From the NCBI RefSeq assembly GCF_025548535.1, contig NZ_JAJLQW010000003.1, positions 310,001 to 374,000 on the forward strand: 64,000 nt of DNA, in the 5' to 3' direction. The notes beneath the pieces were generated by a model. It saw only the letters and a list, made by a program, of their open reading frames with translations, was not told where the DNA came from and did no database searches. This stretch comes from Undibacterium sp. Jales W-56 (GTDB taxonomy: Bacteria; Pseudomonadota; Gammaproteobacteria; Burkholderiales; Burkholderiaceae_D). This document shows positions 56,838 through 64,000 of the stretch, in pieces. The number at the start of each line of letters is the position of its first letter. Position 1 is the stretch's first letter. The position numbers and the translations under genes were made by a program.

Positions 56838-57185
56838 GGCGTTCTCAGCATTTCATTTAGGGCTCGTATCGCAAATGCGAAACAATATGGCGCGTAGTTT
56901 ACTCTCTTGCGCTGTTAGCGGGCTGAGAATCTGGCTTTCGGCATCGAAAACGCGCTTAATCAGCCGTCATCAAGTCATTTCCGCCTGATTCAGGCGTGAT
57001 TCGACATGCGGGTGCCGATTATTCCGGGCAAGCCGCTCTATGCACCGCGCGCTGACAAGGCATCGCTGGAAGGATAGCGAGGATCATTTTGTGAAGACCT
57101 AGCAGCTTTTTGAATTCGCTCCTTTGAAGATCGATGCCTTCGACCAGCTCCGAGATCGTCGTGATTTCAATCGCACTTCAATTGA
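56838..57185. other. Intergenic region with possible gene remnants
   Basis: A short frame MRVPIIPGKPLYAPRADKAS at 57012 and an open stretch ending ...RRDFNRTSIEKACCQSN near 57205 look like coding remnants but lack starts and continuity. No gene was called. Confidence 0.3.
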
Positions 57186-57226
57186 AAAAGCCTGCTGTCA
57201 ATCAAACTGACTGACAACAGGCTTTT
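57186..57226 (-). terminator. Intrinsic terminator of the small lipoprotein gene
   Basis: AAAAGCCTGCTGTCA (57186-57200) pairs with TGACAACAGGCTTTT (57212-57226) with one mismatch, forming a 15-bp stem with T-run on either strand. It lies 82 bases downstream of the leftward lipoprotein gene. Confidence 0.82.
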
Positions 57227-57307
57227 AATCGAATAACAAAAAAGATTCACGTCAACGTGAGCTATCCGATCTTGATATATCCGGGTAAATAATTGTTGCA
57301 ATTAGAT

Positions 57308-57529
57308 TTAACCACCTTTGTTGGCTGCAGGATTGGCAAGACGGCGAGCGTCCTCAATAGATTCAGCATCCATTGTTCTAACCCCGGCGGCAGCGCTTTT
57401 CTTTTTAGGAATATTGCTACCCGTCATATAAACCGCTTCTTCCTTGACGGTTTCATTGGATGCCAGTTCATTGGTAGAACATGCTAATAAAGGTAGACTT
57501 GCCACTACAGTTAATAAAATTGCTTTCAT
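57308..57529 (-). CDS. Small lipoprotein
   Basis: A strong ribosome binding site (GAGGAG) fixes the ATG at 57529 and gives 73 residues. MKAILLTVVASLPLLACS is a lipoprotein signal with lipobox LLAC. The mature part (NELASNETVKEEAVYMTGSN, then IPKKKSAAAGVRTMDAES) includes VYMTGSNIPKK, a string like the plug start of TonB-dependent receptors (TGSxIPR). It is probably anchored in the outer membrane. Family unknown. Confidence 0.75.
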   Translation of the reverse strand: MKAILLTVVASLPLLACSTNELASNETVKEEAVYMTGSNIPKKKSAAAGVRTMDAESIEDARRLANPAANKGG

Positions 57530-57715
57530 CAATACTCCTCATATTTATATAAACGAGAGAATTTATCCCACAGCTTGGCTCATATCGCTGGTGAGATCGG
57601 ATACTGGGTTATTTCGGATAAACACATTTATCCTAAAATATTTTTTAAAATACTATATTTTTTGCTATTTTGCCATCTATTTATCATTCGAAGCCGCGCC
57701 TACCGATACCAAGGA

Positions 57716-60700
57716 TCAATTCATCCGCTCAGGAACCGGGTTAAGCGTCAACGCATCGGCTGGTTTGCGACCGCGACCGGAAATCAACTGTACTAATTTT
57801 TTCAGACTGCGATAAACCAGGCGTAAGAAAGTCAGTGTGAACAGCGCTTCCAGCATCGTCATGATGAATCCCCATGCGGCGTTATAGCGCTCCATGCGGA
57901 CATGCATCTTGAGCATCATGCGATCGCGGGCAATTTCGATGCTGTCGTAGAAGGTCGGTACCACCAGCAGTGTCAAAATCGTCGAAGTGATGGTGCCGCC
58001 GATAATCGCGATGGCCAGCGGACGATAGAATTCACCGCCTTCACCCAGGCCCAAAGCCACGGGCGTCATGCCGGCAATCAGCGCGAAGGTCGTCATCAGG
58101 ATAGGGCGCAAACGGATGCGACCCGCTTGCATCAGAGCGTCTTCGCGATTCATGCCGTCGGCTTCATTTTTACGTGCGGCATCCAATAGCAGGATGGCAT
58201 TTTTGGCGACCAGTCCCATCAGCATGATGATGCCGATGAAGCTCATCAGGTTCAGCGTGCTGCCCGTGATCAGCAAGGCCAGCACCACCCCGATCAGGGA
58301 TAGCGGCAGGGACAGCATGACGCCCAAAGGTGCGGTGAAGGAGCCGAACTGGATCACCAGGATCAGGTACATCAGGCCGATACCGGAGATCAGGGCGATC
58401 AGCATCGCGCCAAAAACTTCTTCCTGATCCTGGCCGGAACCACCGAGTGACAGGCCGTAGCCGGGCGGGTAGTCAAAGGATTTGGCCAGCTTCATGGCGT
58501 CTTCAATCACTTCCCCGTTCGAGCGGCCCTGGGCATTGGCGGACACCGTGATGGTGCGTTTGCCATTGGCATGCTCGATACCGGACGGTCCCTTGCCCAT
58601 GCTGATCGAGGCGATCTGATCGAGCGGGATCATTTGATTGGTACCGGTGACAGCAATCGGCAAACGTTCGATATTTTCTTTGCTGACACGGTCATCCGGA
58701 TGCAGGCGCACGGCAACGTCGCGGGTCTCGCCGGTAGGATCAACCCAGTCGCCGACTTCGATACCGGCGAAGGCAACGCGCAAAGCCTGGGCCGCATCAT
58801 TTGATGAAATCCCCATGGAATTCGCCAGGCCGCGATTGAGCTCTATCTTCAGTTCTTTTTTCGGGTCTTGTTCGGACAGGCCGATATCCACCGCACCCGG
58901 CACCTGGCGCAGTTTATCCATATAAGCGCTGGTGATTTCTAACAGCTTACGTGAATCCGGACCGGTAAAATCAATTTGCACCGGCTTACGCGCACCGTTG
59001 TTCAGGTCATCCAGCACCACATATTCAGCACCGACCAGCGTACGTACTTTTTCACGGAGTTCAACCGCGATTTCTTTGGCGCTGCGCTTGCGTTCGGTAC
59101 GCTTGCCGATATCGACATAGATACGGCCACCGGCCGGGTTGATATTGCTGTTGGTGTCCTTGGTTTCCGGCAGTGTGCGGGCGATGGCGGCGGCACGTTC
59201 CATTTTCAGACGCGCATATTCCAGTGAAGAGGAGGCCGGTGTGCGCACTTCTATCATCAGGTTGCCGGAGTCGGCAGTCGGCAAGAAGCTGGTGCCGCCC
59301 CACTTCACTTGCAGACCCAAAGCAACGACCAGGCTGATCAGGGCGATCGCCCCCATCCAGCGTCGATGATGCAAGGCCCAGGCAATGACACGGCCATAGC
59401 GATCGGATTGGTGATCAAACCAGTCGTTGAAACGTGCAAGTACCTTGCTGATGCCTTTTTTCGGCGCAGTGTGATGATCGGCAGGATCGCCCCAATAGGC
59501 GGACAGCATGGGGTCGAGCGTGAATGAAATTCCCAGGCTGACTAATACCGAGCAAGTCACCGTCAAGGCGAAAGGGCGGAACCACTCGCCTGGCATACCC
59601 GGCATGAAGGCAACCGGGATAAATACTGCAATGATAGAAAACGTTGTCGCTGCCACTGCCAGACCGATTTCAGCGGTACCTTCGAGCGCTGCCGTGCGGC
59701 GGTCGGAGCCGCGTTGCATATGACGCACGATATTTTCCCTGACCACGATCGCATCGTCGATCAGTACGCCAATCGCCAGTGACAAGCCGAGCAAGGTCAT
59801 GAAGTTCAGGGTAAAACCGCACAACCAGACGGCGATGAAGGCGGCGATCACCGAGGTCGGCAGGCTCAGCGCCGTGATCAGGGTGGAGCGCCAGGAATTC
59901 AGGAAGGCATACACCACAAAGATGGTTAAACCGGCGCCGAGGATCAGCGATTCGATCACATTGTTCAGGCTATTCTGCGCATCTTTGCCGCCGTCACGGG
60001 TAATTTCGAGTTTTGTACCCAGTTGTTCTTTATCGAGATCCTTGTTGATCTCTTTCACGGCTTCGCGTACCGATTTGGCGACGCTGACCGTGCTGGCATC
60101 ACGGGAGCGGGTAATCTGGATACCGACATTCGGTTTGCCGCTACGGATACTCATCCCATTGACGTCGGCAAAACCATCTTCGATGCTGGCTACTTGGGCC
60201 AGCCGTACAATCTGGTCGCCATTGCGTTTAACCACGATGCCCTGGAATTCTTCCGGTGATTCAATCCGGCCGACCAGGCGAATGCTTTCTTCGTCCAACG
60301 TACCGCGTATTTTACCGACCGGTGCATTGGTATTTTGCGCACGCAAGGCGCCGACTACATCGCTGACTGAGACATTGAATTCACGCAATTTTTCTGCGCG
60401 CAGCAAGACCGACAATTCACGTTTCAGGGAACCATTCACGACCACTGTAGCGACGCCGCTGATGCCGCGCAAACGGTCGGCGAGTTTATCTTCTGCCAGG
60501 CGCGAGATTTCGGCATGCGTTTGTTTGCTGGACGAAAGCGCCATGTTGATGATGGGCTGTGCCGACGGATCCCAGCGCTGGATGATGGGCTCCCGCATTT
60601 CGCTAGGCAATTTATAGCGCACACTGGAAATCACATTGCGGACTTCATCCGTTGCTTCGATCATGTTTTTCTTGAACGAGAACATCACGTCAAATTGCGC

Positions 60701-60964
60701 ATTGCCTTCACGGGCACTGGCATACACTTCAGTGGCACCCGAGATACTTTGCAGGGATTTTTCGATACGGTTGATGATCTCGCGCTCGACCGTGTCTGGC
60801 GAGGCGCCGGGGTAGGCGATGATCACGGACAGGCCTGGCACTTCGACATCGGGATTCTGATTCACGCGCAATTTGGTCAGCGCCAGTAGTCCCAGAGCCA
60901 TCAGGGCGACGATCAGGACGATGGTCGCTGTCGGCCTTTTAATACTGAAGTCGGATAAGAACAT
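57716..60964 (-). CDS. RND efflux permease (HAE1/AcrB type)
   Basis: The 1082-residue protein has the AcrB plan: [24 protein letters not shown] at the N-terminus, two large periplasmic loops, [23 protein letters not shown] near 395-415 with the proton-relay Asp pair, and [21 protein letters not shown] with the conserved Lys in segment 10. A C-terminal cytoplasmic tail of about 50 residues is longer than usual. It works with the adaptor encoded 2 bp upstream and an outer-membrane channel encoded elsewhere. The substrate is unknown. Confidence 0.95.
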   Translation of the reverse strand: MFLSDFSIKRPTATIVLIVALMALGLLALTKLRVNQNPDVEVPGLSVIIAYPGASPDTVEREIINRIEKSLQSISGATEVYASAREGNAQFDVMFSFKKNMIEATDEVRNVISSVRYKLPSEMREPIIQRWDPSAQPIINMALSSSKQTHAEISRLAEDKLADRLRGISGVATVVVNGSLKRELSVLLRAEKLREFNVSVSDVVGALRAQNTNAPVGKIRGTLDEESIRLVGRIESPEEFQGIVVKRNGDQIVRLAQVASIEDGFADVNGMSIRSGKPNVGIQITRSRDASTVSVAKSVREAVKEINKDLDKEQLGTKLEITRDGGKDAQNSLNNVIESLILGAGLTIFVVYAFLNSWRSTLITALSLPTSVIAAFIAVWLCGFTLNFMTLLGLSLAIGVLIDDAIVVRENIVRHMQRGSDRRTAALEGTAEIGLAVAATTFSIIAVFIPVAFMPGMPGEWFRPFALTVTCSVLVSLGISFTLDPMLSAYWGDPADHHTAPKKGISKVLARFNDWFDHQSDRYGRVIAWALHHRRWMGAIALISLVVALGLQVKWGGTSFLPTADSGNLMIEVRTPASSSLEYARLKMERAAAIARTLPETKDTNSNINPAGGRIYVDIGKRTERKRSAKEIAVELREKVRTLVGAEYVVLDDLNNGARKPVQIDFTGPDSRKLLEITSAYMDKLRQVPGAVDIGLSEQDPKKELKIELNRGLANSMGISSNDAAQALRVAFAGIEVGDWVDPTGETRDVAVRLHPDDRVSKENIERLPIAVTGTNQMIPLDQIASISMGKGPSGIEHANGKRTITVSANAQGRSNGEVIEDAMKLAKSFDYPPGYGLSLGGSGQDQEEVFGAMLIALISGIGLMYLILVIQFGSFTAPLGVMLSLPLSLIGVVLALLITGSTLNLMSFIGIIMLMGLVAKNAILLLDAARKNEADGMNREDALMQAGRIRLRPILMTTFALIAGMTPVALGLGEGGEFYRPLAIAIIGGTITSTILTLLVVPTFYDSIEIARDRMMLKMHVRMERYNAAWGFIMTMLEALFTLTFLRLVYRSLKKLVQLISGRGRKPADALTLNPVPERMN

Positions 60965-60966
60965 GA

Positions 60967-62145
60967 TTATTTCCCTTGCGCTGAGGTGGCGGCGGCCAGT
61001 GTGACTTTAGCGGCGGCCATCTCGATGGCCTGACCGTCCTTGAAGCCGGAACTCGGGCTGCGCATGATGATGTCGCCTGCTGTCAGGCCGCTGCGGATTT
61101 CGTAATTGCCGGTGCGCTGATCGCGTTTGCCGATTTGCAGGTCGACGCGGCTCAGGGTTTTGCCATTGACTTTCCATGCATAGGATTTGTCGCCCGCTTT
61201 GACTACTGCGGCCTCGGGTAGCATCAGGGCGCTGATGGTCGCCGCTTCGATATTGCCTTCGGCATACAAGCCAGAGACGCGTGGCTGGTTGCTATCGGCA
61301 AAGCCGACCAGCACCTCCACCTGGCGGGTTACATCATTGGCGGCGGGATCGACTCGGGTGACCTTGCCGCGGAATTCCTGTCCGGCATACCCGTTGATGC
61401 GGAAGCCGACCGGCTGACCGACTTTGACCATCGCAATCTTGTCGGTCGATACGCGCCCCGCAAAACGCATGCTGGTCGGATCAATGACTTTGACCAATTC
61501 CTTGCCGATAGACGCGGTGTCGCCGGCCGACACCTTGCGCTCGCTGACCACGCCGTCAAACGGGGCGCGCACCAGAGTGCGCTGCAATTGCTGGCGGGCC
61601 AGTACGGCGCGGGCTTTGGATGCCGACAGTTCGCTTTGGGCGCTATTACGACGGACTTCGGCATCATCGAGCGCCTGCATCGAGGTCATGCCGGAGGCGC
61701 GCAGCGTCTTGAGCCGCTGCAGCGCACGATCTGCCTGATCAAGCGCTGAGGCGGCATTGCGGGCATTGTCTTCGGCAGAACTGAGATTGTCGCGGATCGA
61801 GGTCTCATCGATCTTGACCAGGATGTCGCCGCGCTTCACGACGTCGCCATTCTCTTTCAGCACCTGCAGCACGACGGCCGAGACTTCGGCGCGCAGGTCA
61901 GCTTTACGTTCCGGCTGGATCGATCCGGTGATCACCGGCCCGGATGCCAGGGCATTGCTTTGCACCGTCATGATGTCTTCCGGCGCGATCGTCAGTTTGG
62001 CGACCGGTGGCGCCGGCTTGTTGTCCGCGGAAGCGCTCGCGCTGGCTGCAGAGCTGGCACTGGCCTTGTCGGCGTCTTTATGATCTTTGCTGCAGGCCGC
62101 CAGGGCAGATGCAATGGCGAGGACCAGTAGTGTTTTACGTAACAT
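60967..62145 (-). CDS. RND efflux periplasmic adaptor lipoprotein
   Basis: The 392 residues start with a lipoprotein signal (LLVLAIASALAACSKD). The membrane-fusion domains follow: biotinyl-lipoyl half (VLQVLKENGDVVKRGDILVKIDE), helical hairpin (SAEDNARNAASALDQADRALQRL), second lipoyl half (VRAPFDGVVSERKVSAGDTAS), beta-barrel and membrane-proximal domains. It is the first gene of a two-gene operon with the permease. No local repressor gene is seen. Confidence 0.94.
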   Translation of the reverse strand: MLRKTLLVLAIASALAACSKDHKDADKASASSAASASASADNKPAPPVAKLTIAPEDIMTVQSNALASGPVITGSIQPERKADLRAEVSAVVLQVLKENGDVVKRGDILVKIDETSIRDNLSSAEDNARNAASALDQADRALQRLKTLRASGMTSMQALDDAEVRRNSAQSELSASKARAVLARQQLQRTLVRAPFDGVVSERKVSAGDTASIGKELVKVIDPTSMRFAGRVSTDKIAMVKVGQPVGFRINGYAGQEFRGKVTRVDPAANDVTRQVEVLVGFADSNQPRVSGLYAEGNIEAATISALMLPEAAVVKAGDKSYAWKVNGKTLSRVDLQIGKRDQRTGNYEIRSGLTAGDIIMRSPSSGFKDGQAIEMAAAKVTLAAATSAQGK

Positions 62146-62322
62146 GATAAATCCCTGTGCAGGTGAATGAGGAGGAATGGGCTAGCTTATACAGATGGCG
62201 CAGTATCGGCCTGTATCAGACCAGCTTCAATCACTTAAGTTTCGAATTGCGGTTTTGGATGGATGAAATGCGGTTTTTGCGACCTGAAATGCAAAGCCCC
62301 GATCTGGCAAAGAGCTGCCATG

Positions 62323-62334
62323 ACCTCATGAGGT
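62323..62334. promoter_or_regulatory. 12-bp perfect palindrome between divergent genes
   Basis: ACCTCATGAGGT lies between the RND operon (-) and the acetyltransferase gene (+). It is a possible operator, but short palindromes occur by chance. Confidence 0.2.
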
Positions 62335-62417
62335 GATTGCTTTAGCGCAGCATCGGGACTGGATGGGGAATGCATCTTGTACTATCCTGTGGCTTTAAAG
62401 AAAATAACCGGACAACC

Positions 62418-62987
62418 ATGCACCGTGATAACCAGCCTGCCCGAGACGGCATCCAGTTCCGCGATGCTGTCATTGCCGATGCCGACCAGATTGCCGCTCT
62501 GGTCAACAGCGCCTATCGCGGCGACAGTAGCCGGCAAGGCTGGACTACCGAAGCGGATTTACTGCAGGGCAACCGGATTCACGCGGTAGAGGTGCGTGAA
62601 CTGATCCAGGCAGACGATTCCTTGATACTGCTGTGCTTGCAAGGTGAAGAAATCATCGGTTGCGTGCATTTACAAAAAACCGGGGATGCAGCGTATCTCG
62701 GTATGTTCGTGGTGCAGCCGGGCCTGCAAGGCAATGGCATCGGCAAGCATTTCATGCACACTGCCGAAGTCCGCGCACAGCGCTGCTGGGGAGTCGATAA
62801 AATCTGGATGACCGTGATCAGCGTCCGGCAAGAGTTGATCGCCTATTACGAACGCAGAGGCTATGTCCGCACTGGCCGCTTCAAGCCTTTTCCCTCAGAC
62901 AACGGCAAAGAAATAATGCTGGTCGAGCATCTGCAATTTGAAGAGATGGAAAAAATCCTGCCCGCGCTTCCTGCCATTGCAGGGTAG
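62418..62987 (+). CDS. GNAT family N-acetyltransferase
   Basis: The ATG at 62418 (upstream CCGGACAACC) gives 189 residues. The GNAT fold shows IQFRDAVIADADQIAALVNSAYRGD, LLCLQGEEIIGCVHLQ, and the acetyl-CoA loop in YLGMFVVQPGLQGNGIGKHFM (Q-x-x-G-x-G), followed by IWMTVISVRQELIAYYERRGYV. The acceptor cannot be predicted. Confidence 0.92.
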   Translation: MHRDNQPARDGIQFRDAVIADADQIAALVNSAYRGDSSRQGWTTEADLLQGNRIHAVEVRELIQADDSLILLCLQGEEIIGCVHLQKTGDAAYLGMFVVQPGLQGNGIGKHFMHTAEVRAQRCWGVDKIWMTVISVRQELIAYYERRGYVRTGRFKPFPSDNGKEIMLVEHLQFEEMEKILPALPAIAG

Positions 62988-62993
62988 GCGGAC

Positions 62994-63242
62994 TCAGTCG
63001 CGATAGAAGTACAGCACAGCGCATAACACAGCGCCAACCGCATAGAGCAGGCGGGTATCGCTGCCGATCAGATACGGGTAAAACATCAAGGCCACGCCCG
63101 TCCACTTGGTTTTGCTGCGCCCGGTTTTTTTGCCATAGCGATAGGCGGCGAAACCGAGGATGCCGAACAAGAGTGCGCCTGCCAGATAAGCCGGGGTCGG
63201 CATTAATGCCTCCAGCAGGGAGTGTAATTGTTGCTCTTCCAT
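62994..63242 (-). CDS. Small two-helix membrane protein
   Basis: The 82-residue protein has two membrane segments (AYLAGALLFGILGFAAYRYG and LLYAVGAVLCAVLYFY) with a basic loop GKKTGRSKTKWTGVALMFYPYLIG between them. Small proteins of this kind are common in beta- and gammaproteobacteria; function unknown. It converges on the acetyltransferase gene, 6 bp apart. Confidence 0.8.
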   Translation of the reverse strand: MEEQQLHSLLEALMPTPAYLAGALLFGILGFAAYRYGKKTGRSKTKWTGVALMFYPYLIGSDTRLLYAVGAVLCAVLYFYRD

Positions 63243-63320
63243 ACGTTGGCCCAGCCCCTCATCATGAATATAGATGAGGGATGCTACTCCAAGCGGTGAT
63301 GATCTGCACAGGCGAATAAA

Positions 63321-63818
63321 CTAGAGTCTGCCTTTGATGGCCTCAATCAAACCATCTGACGCATCTTCAATGTAGTCAAGTACCAGATCAAAGCCGCGTG
63401 TTCCTCCATAATAGGGATCGGGTACTTCGTCGGCATCGCTGTGTCTGGCATAGCTCATCATCAGCGCGAGTTTATGTCGATGCGCGGCGGGACAAATCGT
63501 TTCGAGCATGGCGAGATTATGTTTATCCATGGCAAGCAGCAAATCAAAACGCGCGAAATCGCCGGCAACGACTTTGCGCGCTCTTTGCTTCGATAAATCA
63601 ATGCCGCGTTTTGCGGCGAATTCTTGCGAGCGCGCATCGGGCGGTTCGCCAACGTGATAAGCATGGGTTCCCGCCGAGTCGAGCAACAAGCTCTGTTCCA
63701 GGCCGGCAGCACTGGCGCGTGCACGAAATACGCCTTCAGCCGTCGGCGACCGGCAGATATTCCCCATGCATACAAACAAGATCGCCAGCTTTTTTTCGGT
63801 CGTCATGAGCGAATACAT
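63321..63818 (-). CDS. Low-molecular-weight protein-tyrosine phosphatase
   Basis: About 165 residues from 63818, or 161 from the Met at 63806, which fits the family better; no clear ribosome binding site decides. The active-site loop VCMGNICRSPTAEGVF (C-x5-R-S) is at the N-terminus, and the general acid Asp lies in VPDPYYGGTRGFD near 136. Related proteins (Wzb, Etp, YfkJ) dephosphorylate tyrosine kinases or other proteins; no Wzc-like kinase adjoins. Confidence 0.94.
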   Translation of the reverse strand: MYSLMTTEKKLAILFVCMGNICRSPTAEGVFRARASAAGLEQSLLLDSAGTHAYHVGEPPDARSQEFAAKRGIDLSKQRARKVVAGDFARFDLLLAMDKHNLAMLETICPAAHRHKLALMMSYARHSDADEVPDPYYGGTRGFDLVLDYIEDASDGLIEAIKGRL

Positions 63819-64000
63819 TCTTTATTGAGTGATCTGTATTGTCACTCAAATTGATGATCAAGGCCATGTTGACGGCGCTTGAAAATTTTTCTTGCGCAAC
63901 TACCCAAAAAATCGAAGTAACAATTCGCAACACATTCATTGTCAACACATTGGCATCGGGCCGCGTTCTTGGCATACGTAGATTGACTACGTAATACAAA
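63819..64000. other. Window end, no gene seen
   Basis: The last 180 bases are AT-rich and hold no convincing gene. They may contain the promoter of the phosphatase gene. Confidence 0.4.

Overview
The window looks like chromosomal DNA of a betaproteobacterium (Burkholderiales, most likely Oxalobacteraceae, near Undibacterium or Herminiimonas). This is inferred from protein style (DUF3297, DUF3391-HD-GYP, PEP-CTERM, CocE hydrolase, split ChrA), moderate-to-high GC and compact mixed-strand organisation. No rRNA, tRNA, prophage, intact IS element or CRISPR array was seen.

Layout. 0-2 kb: end of an unknown gene, a DUF3297 gene, and dinD behind a LexA-type box. 2-6.7 kb: a giant alanine/glutamate-rich coiled-coil protein with one membrane segment and an AsmA-like C-terminus, then a secreted protein. 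6.9-9 kb: a CPBP intramembrane protease divergent from a PEP-CTERM protein with a sigma-54-type promoter. 9.1-13.2 kb: HD-GYP protein, EAL protein and a tandem methylglyoxal-synthase-like protein. 13.2-16 kb: a translationally coupled exported hydrolase, LytS-type kinase and LytTR regulator. 16-19.9 kb: a DUF4440 protein, a PspA-like/DUF2491/membrane-protein operon and a CII-like regulator. 20-24.2 kb: split chromate transporter, TonB-like protein, AraC-GyrI regulator, a monooxygenase-fold protein and a DUF2917-like protein. 24.4-31.7 kb: MocR regulator, dctA, a Tet-type MFS pump, a CNNM/CorC protein and a YegD-like Hsp70. 32-43.7 kb: a REC-GGDEF-EAL protein, katG, a Spy/CpxP-like protein divergent from a CpxRA-like system, an extradiol dioxygenase, DUF2721 and an acyl-CoA ligase. 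43.8-50.5 kb: an unusual short-repeat cluster, a cold-shock gene, CocE hydrolase, a degenerate GGDEF protein, a PLP enzyme and a glycosyltransferase. 50.6-64 kb: DUF4399, a TPR-GAF histidine kinase, a DeaD/CsdA helicase with two RNA-binding domains, a lipoprotein, an RND efflux pair, an acetyltransferase, a small membrane protein and a low-molecular-weight tyrosine phosphatase.

Themes. Signalling is over-represented: four cyclic-di-GMP proteins, none with an intact GGDEF motif, and four two-component proteins or pairs. Envelope and stress functions are frequent (AsmA-like, PspA-like, Spy-like, RND, KatG, Csp, CsdA). Non-coding structure is rich: a three-copy REP-like element, a 116-bp MITE-like element, a two-copy hairpin family, and a four-copy repeat beside the cold-shock gene whose forward reading repeats the peptide NPCYLRGA. 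The strongest novelty candidates are that repeat cluster, the coiled-coil/AsmA protein, the double methylglyoxal-synthase protein, the doubled helicase RNA-binding domain and the dispersed palindromic elements.
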